DNA of 64,000 nucleotides from Phycomyces blakesleeanus NRRL 1555(-) (Eukaryota; Mucoromycota; Mucoromycetes; Mucorales; Phycomycetaceae), in NCBI RefSeq assembly GCF_001638985.1, contig NW_017265140.1, positions 1,178,001 to 1,242,000 on the forward strand, given 5' to 3'. Shown here piece by piece: positions 23,641-35,579 of this stretch. The notes under the pieces were generated by a model. The model ran no database searches. It was given only the letters and a program-made list of their open reading frames with translations, and had not been told where the DNA came from. Every line of letters begins with the position of its first letter. The first letter of the stretch is position 1. Position numbers and translations under genes: made by a program.

Positions 23641-24373
23641 TATAAAAAGTATATACTATAAAAAGATGTACTATAAGGAATTTACTCATCTGTTCCTTTA
23701 ACAGATTTTAATTCTGTGGGGTATCTGCTATTTTTTCTCTTCACAAGATTGAATTAAACAAATATTTCTGGCTTTTACAGAAAGATATTTTGAAGAGTCT
23801 TTTAATAAAAAAGTTTTTTTTTAATTATTTTTTTTCTCCCTCTCCCCTCTTTATTTTACAAAAATATCAACATGCACACTATGTTCAATATACATAATGT
23901 CTTGGTTAATTTGCTCATCAAAGGAGTAAAAAGGCTTCTATTAGATACTGTAAAATCAGTTAAAGGCAATAAACGGTTTGATTGTCTCAGTCATACTTAA
24001 ACGCTTTGTTCCACAAAGTGAATAAAAAAGAGAGATCATAAGACAAGAGGATTAGTTGTTAATAAAACAAGATTGTATCATTGTGCAGGAGAATATATCT
24101 CAGATCTAAGTATTCATTTAGCTCAAAAGAACTCAAAACATTGCAACTGTGCTGGCATTTTTTATATCAAGCAGTATTTTAATAACCCTAATATTGTTGA
24201 CTTTTGTATAAAAAAATCACATAAATCATGTTTTTGGGGAGAGTTTAGATATTAGAACTTTGTCTTTGACTTCTGAGACTATTCAAATAATTGAGAATCA
24301 GTTGAGAGGAGGAAGCAATTATAAAAATATTAGAATTTCTGTTCTTAAACAGATTGAAGAGTAAGATACTAGT

Positions 24374-25004
24374 TGTTGTGGGGAGAAAATAAAGCAAAAT
24401 ATAATATAGACAAAAGAATTCATGAGAACTTGTGTAGGTTGTTTATTTCAAAAGAAAAGTAAAGAATGATAAAATTCGATTGTCTTTCTACACGGAACTA
24501 TCTACTGATATTTATATGTTTTTCTAATTTGTAATTCAGTGTGTGCTTAAGTAATCTTTATCACAATGAGTCATCTTCCAGGAGTATTGTTCTTCTGGAA
24601 AGATCTGGAAAGACCAATTGATATGATACTTCTCCAGTCAGATCAGTCCAAGAGTTTTGGTAAAGAAGAGCATTTATGCTATTGGTAATATTTTAGTATT
24701 CCGACCCAGATACTTGGGTAATGTTTCATAATATTAGATAGTTGTAGTTGTAGTCTCTCAATTAAGTATTTGTATAATAAAAGAAATATGTAGATGAAAT
24801 ATAATGATGCCATATATATAATGTATATGTATTTGTATATCCCATGTCATGGTGATAATAATAAATAATCAATTATGTGTACAATGATCTGTGTATTAGA
24901 TAATATCATAAAGGGAGATCTGTTTGACTGGAATAGCTGAGGATATTATTTTATCCTTCAGTCTTACTCTCAGATTCAGCAGTAATCAATACTCATTCAC
25001 AACA
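24374..25004. mobile_element. solo LTR, family 1 copy 1 (631 bp)
   Basis: Begins TGTTGTGGGGAG and ends CATTCACAACA, with TGTTG...CAACA termini. A perfect 5-bp duplication CTAGT flanks it (24369-24373 and 25005-25009). The same 631-bp sequence lies at 46461-47091. No gag-pol of this family is in the window, so both are single LTRs left by recombination. Confidence 0.9.
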
Positions 25005-25702
25005 CTAGTGTTAGAAAGCTCAATTAAGAAGACATATATAACAGAATAAGAAATATATGGAAGTAAATATAAAAAAATGCTTCTTCACTATGGGAAAAAA
25101 AGTGGTCTTTTTGATGGTCTTTTAAGTGGTATCTTAGGTGGTCTTTTGGGTGGCAGTTTTGGTAAAACCAGCAAAAAGAACATCCCTATTTTTGGAAATA
25201 TAATTAGATCTCCGTTGACTGATGGATATTAGGTTTTATTCATATCCCGATATTTAAATTTATGTATTATTCTTCTCGTTCTATTGGTAGAAAGAAAATA
25301 AAAAAGAGCTTTCTTATTGGTATAGATGGAAAAAAAGAATCTTTGTATTGTCACTCATAAAATACTTTTGTTATACCGCTACTTTTAATTGGATAATATA
25401 AACTTTATTGCAGTATGCACATTGATAGTATTGGTCATTTAAACAAAAGCATTCTCTCAATTGGTTCTCATATATATATTCTGATTCATTCACAGTTTTA
25501 ATTGGGCAAAAAAGTTTTATTTCATAGAAGATCATTATTTAAAAATGTTTTTATTGGTTGTTATAATAGAAATAATATTTTATTCATGAATCGTACTGGC
25601 TAAAATTCCTTCAGATTATTATATATTCTCACATTAATTACACAATTTATTGTACCTACCAGATATGAACTTACCAGAGTATTCTCGCTTCTTACGCTCT
25701 CT

Positions 25703-26294
25703 TCAGAGCTGGCTAACCCTTGCAATTGATGCCCAGTTTCTGTGGCATCTGGTAAAAACAATTCTATTGTCTCTGAGTATGATAGAATAATTAATACACA
25801 GCCTGTTTTTATCCTCTTGAGGAAGCAATGACCAGCCAGGGTTTGTTCCAAGATCCTGAACAGATGAAAGAGCTGCCAGTTGATTACATATGATTTTGGT
25901 ACATGTGTTAACAATTTTCTTGGTTTCCTCGGTCAATTCTATTCTAAGATCGTATGTTATCATCTTGTATATATGTTTTAAAGTTATATCGTTGATTTTT
26001 GATATGGGTCTTGGAATGATTTCAGTAAGAGTCTATTATGTTTGACATTAATTGAAAGGACTTTAGTTGTTATAGTATTTGCTTATACTGGTAGAGGTTA
26101 CAATAGTTCTATCTGGAAATTCCCGATCTTTAAATTCATTGTAAAAACTTGTCATTTGAAGTTGCATCGCATCTTGTTTTTTTTTCTAATACTTCTTGAT
26201 GGCCTAGCAATGCTTCTTGACCACTCTTTAGGGAAATAAGTGCAGCTTGTATTCCTTGAAGCAACTGTATTACTGTATTGTCTGTATTGTTCAT
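25703..26294 (-). pseudogene. CACTA accessory protein, broken (element A)
   Basis: From ATG at 26292-26294 the reading gives a predicted coiled coil (GIQAALISLKSGQEALLGHQ, then EVLEKK), a 1-base frameshift, and after further breaks a C-terminal block PGWSLLPQEDKNR ... RCHRNWASIARVSQL, ending about 25703. The tail matches the pattern of the accessory gene of the CACTA B elements (W..L...DK, then N(S/W) W/A..., LS), although overall identity is low. Being divergent from the transposase, in the position of maize TnpA-like genes, it is probably the element's own DNA-binding or regulatory protein. That role is inferred from position. Confidence 0.5.
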
Positions 26295-26620
26295 AATTGT
26301 AAAGAAAATCAGTTGTGTGTTTGTTATAGAAAAAGAAAGAAAGAGAAAATGTTTTACCAGAAACTATTATTAGTTTCAATTTTTTAGCTTCAAATTATTA
26401 GTTTCAAATTATTTGTACAAATCTATTGGTTACTCCTGAAGAAACATTGATCTAGTAACTTCACTGATGACATACAGATACTTCTTTAAGATCCCGAGCA
26501 TATATTCAGAATGCATATAACATCATTGTCTTTATATAATTAAGTATAAAGCTATACATTCAGAAAGTAATTAATTCTATTCTTACTTATATAACAAAGT
26601 TTTTTTTACCTATCTCAAAC

Positions 26621-29507
26621 ATGTTCAAAATTACAAAAGCCTCTCGTTACCAATGCCATACTTGCAAGTCAATCTTTAATAACAGTCGAACATATAAAAG
26701 ATGTCTCAAACAATGCATGACAAATAGGGCAGAATTACTTGTCAATGGCAAAGTTTCCCAAACTGTCTCTCTTCCTGATCAAAGTCAGTTTACATCAGCA
26801 ATGGTTCCTAACTTGACTTTTGGGTAAGCTTATCAAAAGCAAAAACACAAAATGATAGACAGTATATTAATTAGCTGTATACTTTGATAAATAAACAGAG
26901 AAAATATCAACACAAGCAGTAGTGAGAATATAGATATCATTGACAGTACTGAAGATGATGAGTCCATGGTAAGATACATAAATACATATATTATGTTAAT
27001 CATACTTATTGTTATTTATCTTACTATAGTACGATTTTGGAGAAGAATGCAAGAATGTCATTGACAAAATTGAAGGCACCACACCCTCACTAGACTTTGA
27101 TTTTAGCCAGCCTCTTTCTGTTCCCAGCAATGATGATAAAAAGAATCTCGCATTCATGCAGTTGATCCAAGAGTTTGGAATTTCTTGTCAATCCCATGAA
27201 AAGATTGTAGAACACTTCAACCAGATTCATAATTGTTCTATCAATATTACGTACTGAGCATGCAGCCCACACCTTGGAAACAAGCTTCTTGAGCACTTCT
27301 TAGATATCAAAGCAGACGGATACAACATTTGCATCAGAGATTGTATGCAGTTCAACAACGAGAATGATATCACATGTGTAAAATGCAGTGAAGCAAGATA
27401 CAAAAATGGCCAAACTAGTGAAAGCAACACCAGGGTTCCTGTGAGATCAATCGTATAGCTTCCTTTGGCCAGACAGCTTGCTTTGTGCTTGGCTGATGAC
27501 AAGACCAGGGCTGAAATGCTCTATCGTCATAACCACCAATCCAGCCATAACAGGCAGAAAGCAGATGTTTTTGATGGTCATGTATACCAATCCATGAAGC
27601 ATCTGTTTTCTGGTGAAAGCGATATTGCGATTTTGTTGTCCATGGACGGGTTCAACCCACACAATGTACCTGGATCAGTAATCATTGTTCATGCAACTGT
27701 CTTGAACTTGAATCCAACGATTCATTATGAGAAAAACAGGATAATCCAAATAGCAATGCTTCCTGGTTGCACTGGTCCCAGTGACATCTGGTCTTTTCTT
27801 GAGCCAATGCTGAGAGATCTCCGTTTGCTCCAGACAGAAGGCATGGAAGTAAAGACACTGACAACAATGATCAGGGCAAAGATACATGTCCTCATGACCA
27901 CTGGCGATATTCCGGCTCTGGCAAAGCTGGCATGCCATGTTGGCCACACGACTAAGAATGGCTGTCATATTTGTCATGTCGTGGGCCAAACTTCTAAACA
28001 TGGCCAGTACTTCCGCATGTTGTCTGGAACCCAGACGTACTCACTGGAGAGTTCCAGAAACTACAATCTGACAAGCATTGAAGACAGAAAGGGGCTCAAT
28101 GGTCAGTCACCATTAACCTCAATGGAAACATTCTCTGGCCCGTTTTTTGTGTTAGACAAGATGCATGGTCTGTGCCATGGAATCGGTAAACAGGTATGGA
28201 GACTTGTATGCAGAAAGTATAGAATCAAGCATCCTCTATGTCTTTCTCTTGCCACTCAAAGGGAGATTGGTGCTGCAATGGTAGCCGCAAAATCCACAAT
28301 CCCTACATCATTGCATGGTGCCTGGAGAGACGTGACAAAGAATGCTGGTTTCCTTAGAGCTGTGGATTGGGCAGACTTTTTACTCTTTGTTGTCCCCACG
28401 TTGGTTGCAGAGCATGTTCAGGACTTGGTTGCCTGAAATGCATTACTTGGCCTGGTTCAAACATGCAATTTACTCATGAGCTGGGAGTTATCAGCAGAGG
28501 ATCAAACCTCAATAAGAAGATATGTTTAATACTATATTTTATTTCATTTTTCATAGTAATTTATTTTTATCTTTCTTCTTAGTAATCTTATAGAATGGAA
28601 CTTATTCCTAGAGAGTCTTCTTTCTACAGCAGATATTGACATTGGTGTGTTCACAATTAACCAGCACATTATTCAGCATTATCCTCAGATGATTGATCTA
28701 TATGGCCTGCCAAGAGCATATAGCATACGATCCATGGAAAGAGCCATTGGTGAGTACTCCAGGTCTATCAAGAGTAACTCCCAAGTCAGTGTCAATGCTG
28801 GAAACATCATGATCAGACTGGCGCAATCCCAGCATGTAGTGGAACTGACAACCATTGCAAACACAAAAACTCTACCAGCTAACCTTCTAGTTTACAGTGC
28901 ATATACCAATGGGTGGCCTGTTACAGATGGAGGTAATCCTGCCAATGCTGAGTGTGAGATTGAGTTCTGGGGGCCTTTGAAGAATTTAACAATTTTTGAT
29001 AGCTTTGAAGATAGATCTCATCTTTCATTGCTTCTTAAAACGTTTTATGATTTGAAGGGGGAAGAATGTAGTATGCTTGAGCCTTCCATAAAGACAAGCT
29101 GCAAGGCCTATCTTAATGGTTGTGTTATTGACACTGCATTCAACCAAAGTTCTACAAAAGAGGCATGTCATATTCATGTGCAGCTACAAGTGGACATGAA
29201 CTCGAGAAGATTCCGCTCTTACTATCCAGGATATAAGCATTTCTTTGGAAAGGTAGTTATATTCTTTCAACGTATACACAACTCGAAGAGATGATCACTA
29301 GCTCTCATAACCATATATAGTGTGCATTTGAAAAATGGTTTGTCTATTACATCTGTAGTAAAGCCAAAGACTATAGTGATTCATGCCAGTAACATTGTAG
29401 AGTTGGTTGACTTGGTGCCATCAAATGTCAATGGTAGCCATTACATCATTTGGCCTAACCTTAAACGTGGCCCAAAATTGACACTTGGTGCCTTAAGTGA
29501 TATATAA
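26621..29507 (+). pseudogene. CACTA (Tnp2-like) transposase, element A
   Basis: Exon 1, 26621-26823, opens with a zinc-finger-like CHTCKSIFNNSRTYKRC. A short acidic exon follows, then the long catalytic exon, and a last exon ending SNVNGSHYIIWPNLK. The catalytic region shows LLSMDGFNPHNVPGS (Asp), AKIHVLMTTGDIPALAKL, a Cys/His cluster NGCHICHVVG and VLDKMHGLCHGIG (Asp), the hallmarks of Tnp2/Transposase_21. In-frame stops fall after NCSINITY (TGA), after VRSIV (TAG) and after QDLVA (TGA, 28434-28436). Otherwise the protein is nearly continuous over about 900 residues. The TGA stops are explained by CGA to TGA. Confidence 0.8.
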
Positions 29508-29811
29508 TTTGTTTTTTTTCTTTTTTTTCAAATCGTCTTCACAAATTTTATCCAAGCAGCAGAAACTTTAGATATTTTCTTTTTTTTATTTCTGACATCC
29601 AATATATATTTACCAAAAATGTAAGATGTTTAATTAGAATGAACATTTTTCCCTCCTGAGATTTAACTTTAAGTGATTCATTTGCTTTTTATCAACCATT
29701 TCAAAGAACAAAGATTTTCTTGTTTCAACTTGGATTTTTGGTGATTTTTTAATTATTATAGGCCAAAAATGAAGTCACAAATTCAAAAAAGATCATCTTA
29801 TTCCTATAGTG

Positions 29812-30271
29812 CTTATAAAAAGTGTTATATAAAGATATAGTTGAAGGATTTGTTATATATGTTTAATCTCAATAAAGATAGATCTTGGGCAATCTAAATA
29901 AATTAGAAGCTATCATCTCAGAACTATTATGTTTTTATTGCAAAACTTTTTTCTTTTAATCTCTTTTTGTCATCTTTTGTCTTTGGGCTCTAATCTCTCT
30001 CTCAAATTGTGTTAATAGAAATCTCAAAGTCTGTGTATCTTAGCACTAACTATGGTATCTTTATAAGAAATGCTGGAGTCTTATATTCTCTTGTTATTTA
30101 GTATTCTGAGACAGAAAAAGACATAGCAATTATCTACATGATTACCACAATCATAGTGCTGCTTCTACCAACCAATAGCTTATATCTTGGAAATAATAGC
30201 TATTTCTTGTCTATGCATATCACAATTGACTATAGTATTTCTGAGATCAATGCTATCACAGCAGCACTACC
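29812..30271. other. AT-rich spacer, no gene seen
   Basis: Between CACTA A and the decayed family 2 LTR. No open frame; a few short inverted motifs (GTGCTGC/GCAGCAC) only. Confidence 0.5.
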
Positions 30272-30816
30272 TGTGGTATTTCAGATACAAAATAATAAAA
30301 AATAATAAATTTGATAATAGAGACGTATAGAAATATTTTGAAACTGTATATAAGTTGTTCTTTATTCATAAATAAAAAGTGTTTCATTTTATAAAAAAAC
30401 ACAATCTGCTCTTGTCATTACGTCTTAGTTTCTTAAGGCTTTCTTCCTTTACTATATTTGGCTATTAGAATGTATTTACTGCTTAATTAGTGTTGGTGTT
30501 ACGATTACGACATCAAGTCATAAATTGTACTTCTTTAGCTTGTAGTTATTCTTTTCTCTTTTATACTAGAGCTTTAAAACTTTCTACTAAATTAGCTCCA
30601 TATTGCTCTGACATAGTTTACCTGACTATATGATATAATTATCTTAACAATCTTTAAGATATTATCTATAGTACTAACTGTAATAATTATTGGTCTGGTT
30701 ACTTAATTATTTATATATATATTATATGCTGACAAGATGATAGCTACTAAGTTATCTCAATATGAATATGTTTTTATATGTGATAAATCCAACATCCGAG
30801 TGTCTGGATCACTACA
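30272..30816 (-). mobile_element. decayed solo LTR, family 2 copy 1
   Basis: In reverse orientation this matches, with divergence, the 543-bp LTRs at 41324-41866 and 57909-58451: it opens TGTGGTATTTCAG and closes CTGGATCACTACA. No target duplication survives, and it is the most diverged of the three copies, so it is the oldest. Confidence 0.8.
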
Positions 30817-31834
30817 AAATAGACTAGTTAAAAAAATTGAAAAAGAAACTAATACTAAGATAAGAATATAAATAAATTAAATGATTAAAAAAATAATTGA
30901 ACTAAAAGAAAGAAAGTAAATATTATTAACTCTAAAAAGCTAACTATTGAAATAGAAATGCTTACTAAATTAAGAAAATTAATTAAAGAAAAAATTATTA
31001 TCATAAATTTACTAAAAGATAAAATAAAGAGAAGATTATAACAAAATAATAAAAATAAAGGAGAACAGCTAATCTTCTTTAAAAACGTGGTAGAAAAATA
31101 AATAAAACAGAAGAAATTTTGCAAAGAGAGATTAGAGTAATAGACATTACCTTGAAAAAAACTTTGTATCAAAAAAATTGGAAAGTTGTTTATTGATTGA
31201 TTTTCAGGAGATATTTATATTACTTTTTGGATAAAATATATAGCGAAAATATACTAGATAAATCTCTATAGAATAATCATAAATAAAAATATAAGAAAAA
31301 ATAACTATATAAATATTTTATTATAAAAGTAAAATAGATGAAGTTATAATATATAATTATAAGAAAAGAAGTATATTGAAAAGAAGTATATTATAAATAT
31401 AAAAAAAACTATTCAGTTAACAGTTTTAGTAAAGCAGTGTTTTAGAAGAAGTATCATGTTTAGTGCATAGAAATAAAAATAAAAAAAAGAGAAAACAATT
31501 TTGGGAAAATAAAGAGAAAAAGAATTTAATTTTCTGAAAATCAAAATTTAAAAAAAAATGAAGTTTTCAAAAAGAAAGTATTGATTTAGTAAAATACTAG
31601 TTTTGAATTTTGGTCCACACAATTATTGTACTATCTGTCAAAATTGATGTATATAGTACTTAGTTATATATATAGTATGTACAAGAAAGATAAAATAAGA
31701 GTAACAGGAGGGATTAAAATCTATAATAAGATAGAGTTATTTGAATAAGAAAACATTTGTATAAAAATATAAGAGAAATAAGAGAAATTACTTCTAAAAG
31801 AGAAGAATAGAAGAAATTTCAAAAGGGAAAGAAT
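30817..31834. other. AT-rich relic shared with 39.9-40.45 kb
   Basis: Blocks here resemble 39990-40440, for example TATCAAAAAAATTGG / TATCAGAAAAATTTA before TTGTTTATTGATTGATTTT, then CAGTTAACA.TTTTAGTAAA. The two intervals are probably old copies of one element. No function could be recognised. Confidence 0.45.
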
Positions 31835-32384
31835 AGGAACCTTGGACACATCATATAAAATTTATTTAGATGGAGATTGTTTTCTTAAAAAGGAATAGTG
31901 TGTTTCAAAATCGCGTTTTTTTATATGATATAAAAACATGATATAAAATGTGTTAGCCAATTATATTTATTTTCTTGCTACAATTAGCTAATAAAATTTT
32001 TTTATTCTTACTGCTAAACTGATAGATATTTTACTGGCTTGTGAGTATACAATTATGAAAAAAATAAAAAAGTCTACCAAACCTAGATTACAGCTAATTT
32101 TTTAACAAAAATATATAAATGAAAAGAAAAATTATAAAAGAGCTAAAACTATTTTTGCATGCCAAAATAGTCAACTAGTCTGTACCTAATAAAAATTAGA
32201 TTAAAAAGAAAGATACTAAAAAATAAGCAATCGCTATAAAAGCATTTAATTGGTGTTTATAATTTTTATTTAAATCATGTATACAGAATATGACAGTGGA
32301 TCAATAGAATTCAAAAGAAATAATAATAAAAATTAAATAAATATGAATAAAATTGTATATTAAAAAATTGTACTTACTTATCTT

Positions 32385-33295
32385 ACACTCAAAAATGAAT
32401 ATCAGAGAAATCACCCAACCTGCAGAGCCCCCAAAAAAAATGGGCATATTACAGACAAGAGAGAAGAGGTCCTTGTCAGAGAGATTGACATTCGTGATCC
32501 ATTGCACAAAAACTATGGAGAAGCAAAGACTATCTGGAAGGATAACCTTAAGGCAGTAAACAATGTTGATTGTAGTGCTGGTGATGTTGTGCTGGTATCA
32601 ATCAAGAAGAAGTACAAGACTTTGATAAAGAAGTTCAAAGAAAGACAGACTTGTGTGCCTGAGTCATCCCGTTTGCAGATGGCACTTTCTGAGAAAGACA
32701 GGCTCATGATGGAGCTCATTAATCTGGTAATAAATACATAATTTTTTTTGAATACTGTCATGCTAAATAAAATTTGGGTGAAAAGAATGATAAATCTGAG
32801 GAGCGCATCTGACAGGTCAGTGTCAACAAGACCAAAACAGCCAAGGTGTATGCTGAGAAGGAACACATCATTCAAGAGAGGTCAACTAGTGCAATCCACT
32901 CAGTAGTGAAGGGTGGGCTGCACGCAGCAAAAAAGTTGCGAGTGGAAAATGGTGAGGGACCCTCAACCCAGGTTCCAGTGAGCCCAGTTGTACCTTCAAC
33001 TTCTGCGGCCTATCTGTTCTTGTCTCTGAAGGAGCAAGTGGTGGACGCGGTCAGCACAAAGGTGGACAAGAACATCCTTTTGTTCATTCAGAGTGTTGAA
33101 GGGGCTGTCAAGGACATTCGAGATGATGAGAATGTCTTGGAGATTGATAGCAAACTGGACAAAGTACTTGAAGAATTATCCAGTATGAAAACTGAGATCA
33201 GAGAGGGCTCTCTCAGGGTTGAGAAGACAATAGAAAAGCTTATAGCCTTTATTGCTGCATTTGTGTCTTCTACAACACAACCACCCCCACAATAA
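32385..33295 (+). CDS. Harbinger accessory protein (Myb/SANT-like, coiled coil)
   Basis: Exons about 32385-32726 and 32816-33295 join at AATCTG/GTAATA and CTGACAG/GTCAGT in phase 0. The N-terminal part, VREIDIRDPLHKNYGEAKTI then W, with a later KKKYKTLIKKFKERQ, resembles the trihelix/SANT-type DNA-binding region of accessory proteins that pair with Harbinger transposases. The second exon has a polar linker and a C-terminal predicted coiled coil (KLDKVLEELSSMKTEIREGS). The 5' start is unclear: no good ATG lies in frame just upstream, so a further exon or an upstream mutation is possible. Its likely role is targeting or nuclear import of the transposase, by analogy. Confidence 0.6.
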
Positions 33296-33390
33296 AAAAA
33301 ATTCATAAAATAAGTTAAAGAAAATATTCTCATATTGATGTTATTTCTTGACCTCTAAAGTGAAGTTTGCTTCCTGTAAGAATAAGATGT

Positions 33391-34813
33391 TTAGTGATTT
33401 AAGAGGTCTGTAATATACTCCATTGGTGTTGGAGAAGAGACTTTAAACCGCATGGTTGTTTGATTTCCACGGTTGTAGCAAACATGCAAGTTTTTGAAGA
33501 GCATTGCCACAATGTAATAAGAGCTTACATTGCCCTGAAGAATTCTTTGTGTTTGTGTATAATTTACATAAGCAAACAAGTTTCTTACATGTGCAAACTC
33601 ATTCTCTACTACAACACAAGAACTTGACATATCTTGGTTGACAATATACTCCGGAGAGTCTTATTTTGCTGAAACATTATAAATATTAAAAGACTTAATT
33701 AAATTAAAATACATGATATTATATAACTTACTCTCTGCAAATGAACACATCACGAATTCAGAAGATGCATATCCTCTGTCAGCATAAAGGTGGTAACAGG
33801 ATTCACCAATACTCCTGAAATCAAATGCTTTACGCATATGCATTTCAATATCACTTTTGTGAAATACAGTCATATCATGACATCTTCCAGCTACTGGGTT
33901 GTAAAAGGATGAAGTTATTCTACCCGGAGTAACTACAGCTTGATAATTAAGACTATGCGCTTTCTAATAAATTGTTTATGTCAAGTTAACAAATATAAAA
34001 CACAAACTAATGTAAAAATGACTATAGTATTCAACTTGCATGGTAATCACTGTATACAGTCTTTTGGTCCTTGGTTGGCCTAGCAGTCTTCTTAAAGGTG
34101 CCATCAAGGAACCCAACACAATGCTTGACTGGTATGCCTTTTTTAATCGATAAACATATAATGCTGTTAATATTAATAGCATGTAATATATTAAAATTTT
34201 CTCTTACCTAGGGCTCTGATTGCATTGCTAAATTTCATCAAATTTTCTGGGCGAAATTGATGATAGTCATATATCATGGCTCTACCAAACTTGAGATGCA
34301 GTAGATGCACAACATGGTTTGATATATGACTTACATCAGTTGAGTTCCTGCCAAAAAGCAAAGACAAATCTAACAATCGACAGGGAAAAGACATTTTGCG
34401 AAGCAGAATTGCTAGTGCCTCTGTGGCAGAAACAGACAGCACAGTGGAAGAATTTCTCTCAATACAAACTTTGTCTCCCATTTCAAAAAGAACACACATT
34501 GATTGTATTTGTTTTTTTAAATATATGCTTATTGTTATTTTTTTTTAGATTTTATAATTCTAACTTTTACCTCTGTGTAAGTAAATCTGAACAAAAACTT
34601 GCACTCTTCAGTTAGAACAGTACTGATGTCCAGATGATCTTGTTGACATAGAGAAATTACAATGCGTTCAGCCTCTTGTATGTGAAGCAGCTCCAGAGCT
34701 TCTGTTTGATCATTAACTTGATCAAGGGCTTTCCCAAGAATCTTATCACGAAATGCTTGCTTGGATAATTCCAATACTTTTGCGACATTGTTTATACAAG
34801 AGTTGAAAGGCAT
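33391..34813 (-). CDS. Harbinger-like DDE transposase (DDE_Tnp_4 type)
   Basis: About five exons: 34571-34813, about 34208-34520, about 34053-34171, about 33732-33960 and 33391-33659. Catalytic residues are all visible: HCVGFLDGTFKKTARP (first Asp), HLYADRGYASSEF (second Asp) and VVVENEFAHVRNLF (Glu). The start is ATG 34811-34813 (MPFNSCINN). Before the core is ALAILLRKMSFPCRLLDLSL, the helix-turn region common in this family. Splice sites of the last introns are good (GTAAGT/AAATAAG), but the first exon junction does not resolve cleanly, so one frameshift is possible. It lies convergent with the accessory gene. Confidence 0.68.
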
Positions 34814-35048
34814 TTTCAAAATTTGTAAACAATAAAAAAGTAATGATGTTTTTTAGATCTATTTTTAATGTCATGTCTTTGCATTAAAAACGATTGGGTA
34901 AGTTTAGGAAAAATATACTTCCAATAATGATGTAAACAGAACTTTGGTCCATATATAGGAGCCTTGGACATGAAAAATAAAATCGTATAAAATTACATAT
35001 TTGGTTAAATGTTTCAAAAAAAAATTATATGATGTGACCAAGGTCCCT

Positions 35049-35179
35049 AATATTTAAAACTAGCAAAATAAAATGAATAATGCTAATATGAAATAGACTA
35101 AGTTAAGAGAAGTATTTAGAGAATAAAAAATTGAAAACTAACTAAGGTAATTTCTAAGGTAATTTTAAAATAAAAATAA
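35049..35179. other. short AT-rich spacer
   Basis: Between the Harbinger-like element and CACTA B1. Nothing recognisable. Confidence 0.5.
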
Positions 35180-35579
35180 TACTGTAGAAAATAATGTACA
35201 AGGATTTCCAAAAAAAAATACATATCTGCAAAATCTTTATGCATATTTAAAACTTCTATTAGCCTTTCTAAATTTAAAGCAATTTAAATTTTTTTTTAGA
35301 AGCTCTGTGCCGGTAATCATATTTTTTGATTGTTTAACTCAGACAGCCATTTTAAATGAGAAAAGAAAAAGAACTGTTGTTTTTTGTTTTCAAGTTTGAT
35401 TAAGGTCAAGAACACAGCCAATCAATTGGATATATCATAAATTTGGTTTTTCTGGCATTGAAAAATTTTAAATCAAATGATAATAGCAATGGACTTTGCT
35501 ATTGCTTTGAGTAATTTTTTTAAAGAAATTAAATGTTTATGTACTAAAACAATGAAAAAAAAACAAAGAAAAAAAAACT

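Larger units (their letters stand above)
25086..29811. mobile_element. CACTA element A
   Basis: The left end CACTATGGGAAAAAAAGTGG and the complement of the right end, CACTATAGGAATAAGATGAT, form a CACTA-type inverted repeat; both continue into CTTTTTTGA-like sequence. A 3-bp duplication CTT flanks the element (25083-25085 and 29812-29814), as is usual for CACTA elements. Inside are a minus-strand accessory gene and a plus-strand Tnp2-like transposase, both broken. Confidence 0.8.
31835..35048. mobile_element. two-gene PIF/Harbinger-like transposon
   Basis: The left end AGGAACCTTGGACACATCAT and the complement of the right end, AGGGACCTTGGTCACATCAT, form an inverted repeat, with AAT on both outer sides as a 3-bp target duplication. 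Between them are a plus-strand coiled-coil gene and a minus-strand DDE transposase, convergent, both with little damage. Of the Harbinger-like copies here it is the best preserved. Confidence 0.7.
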
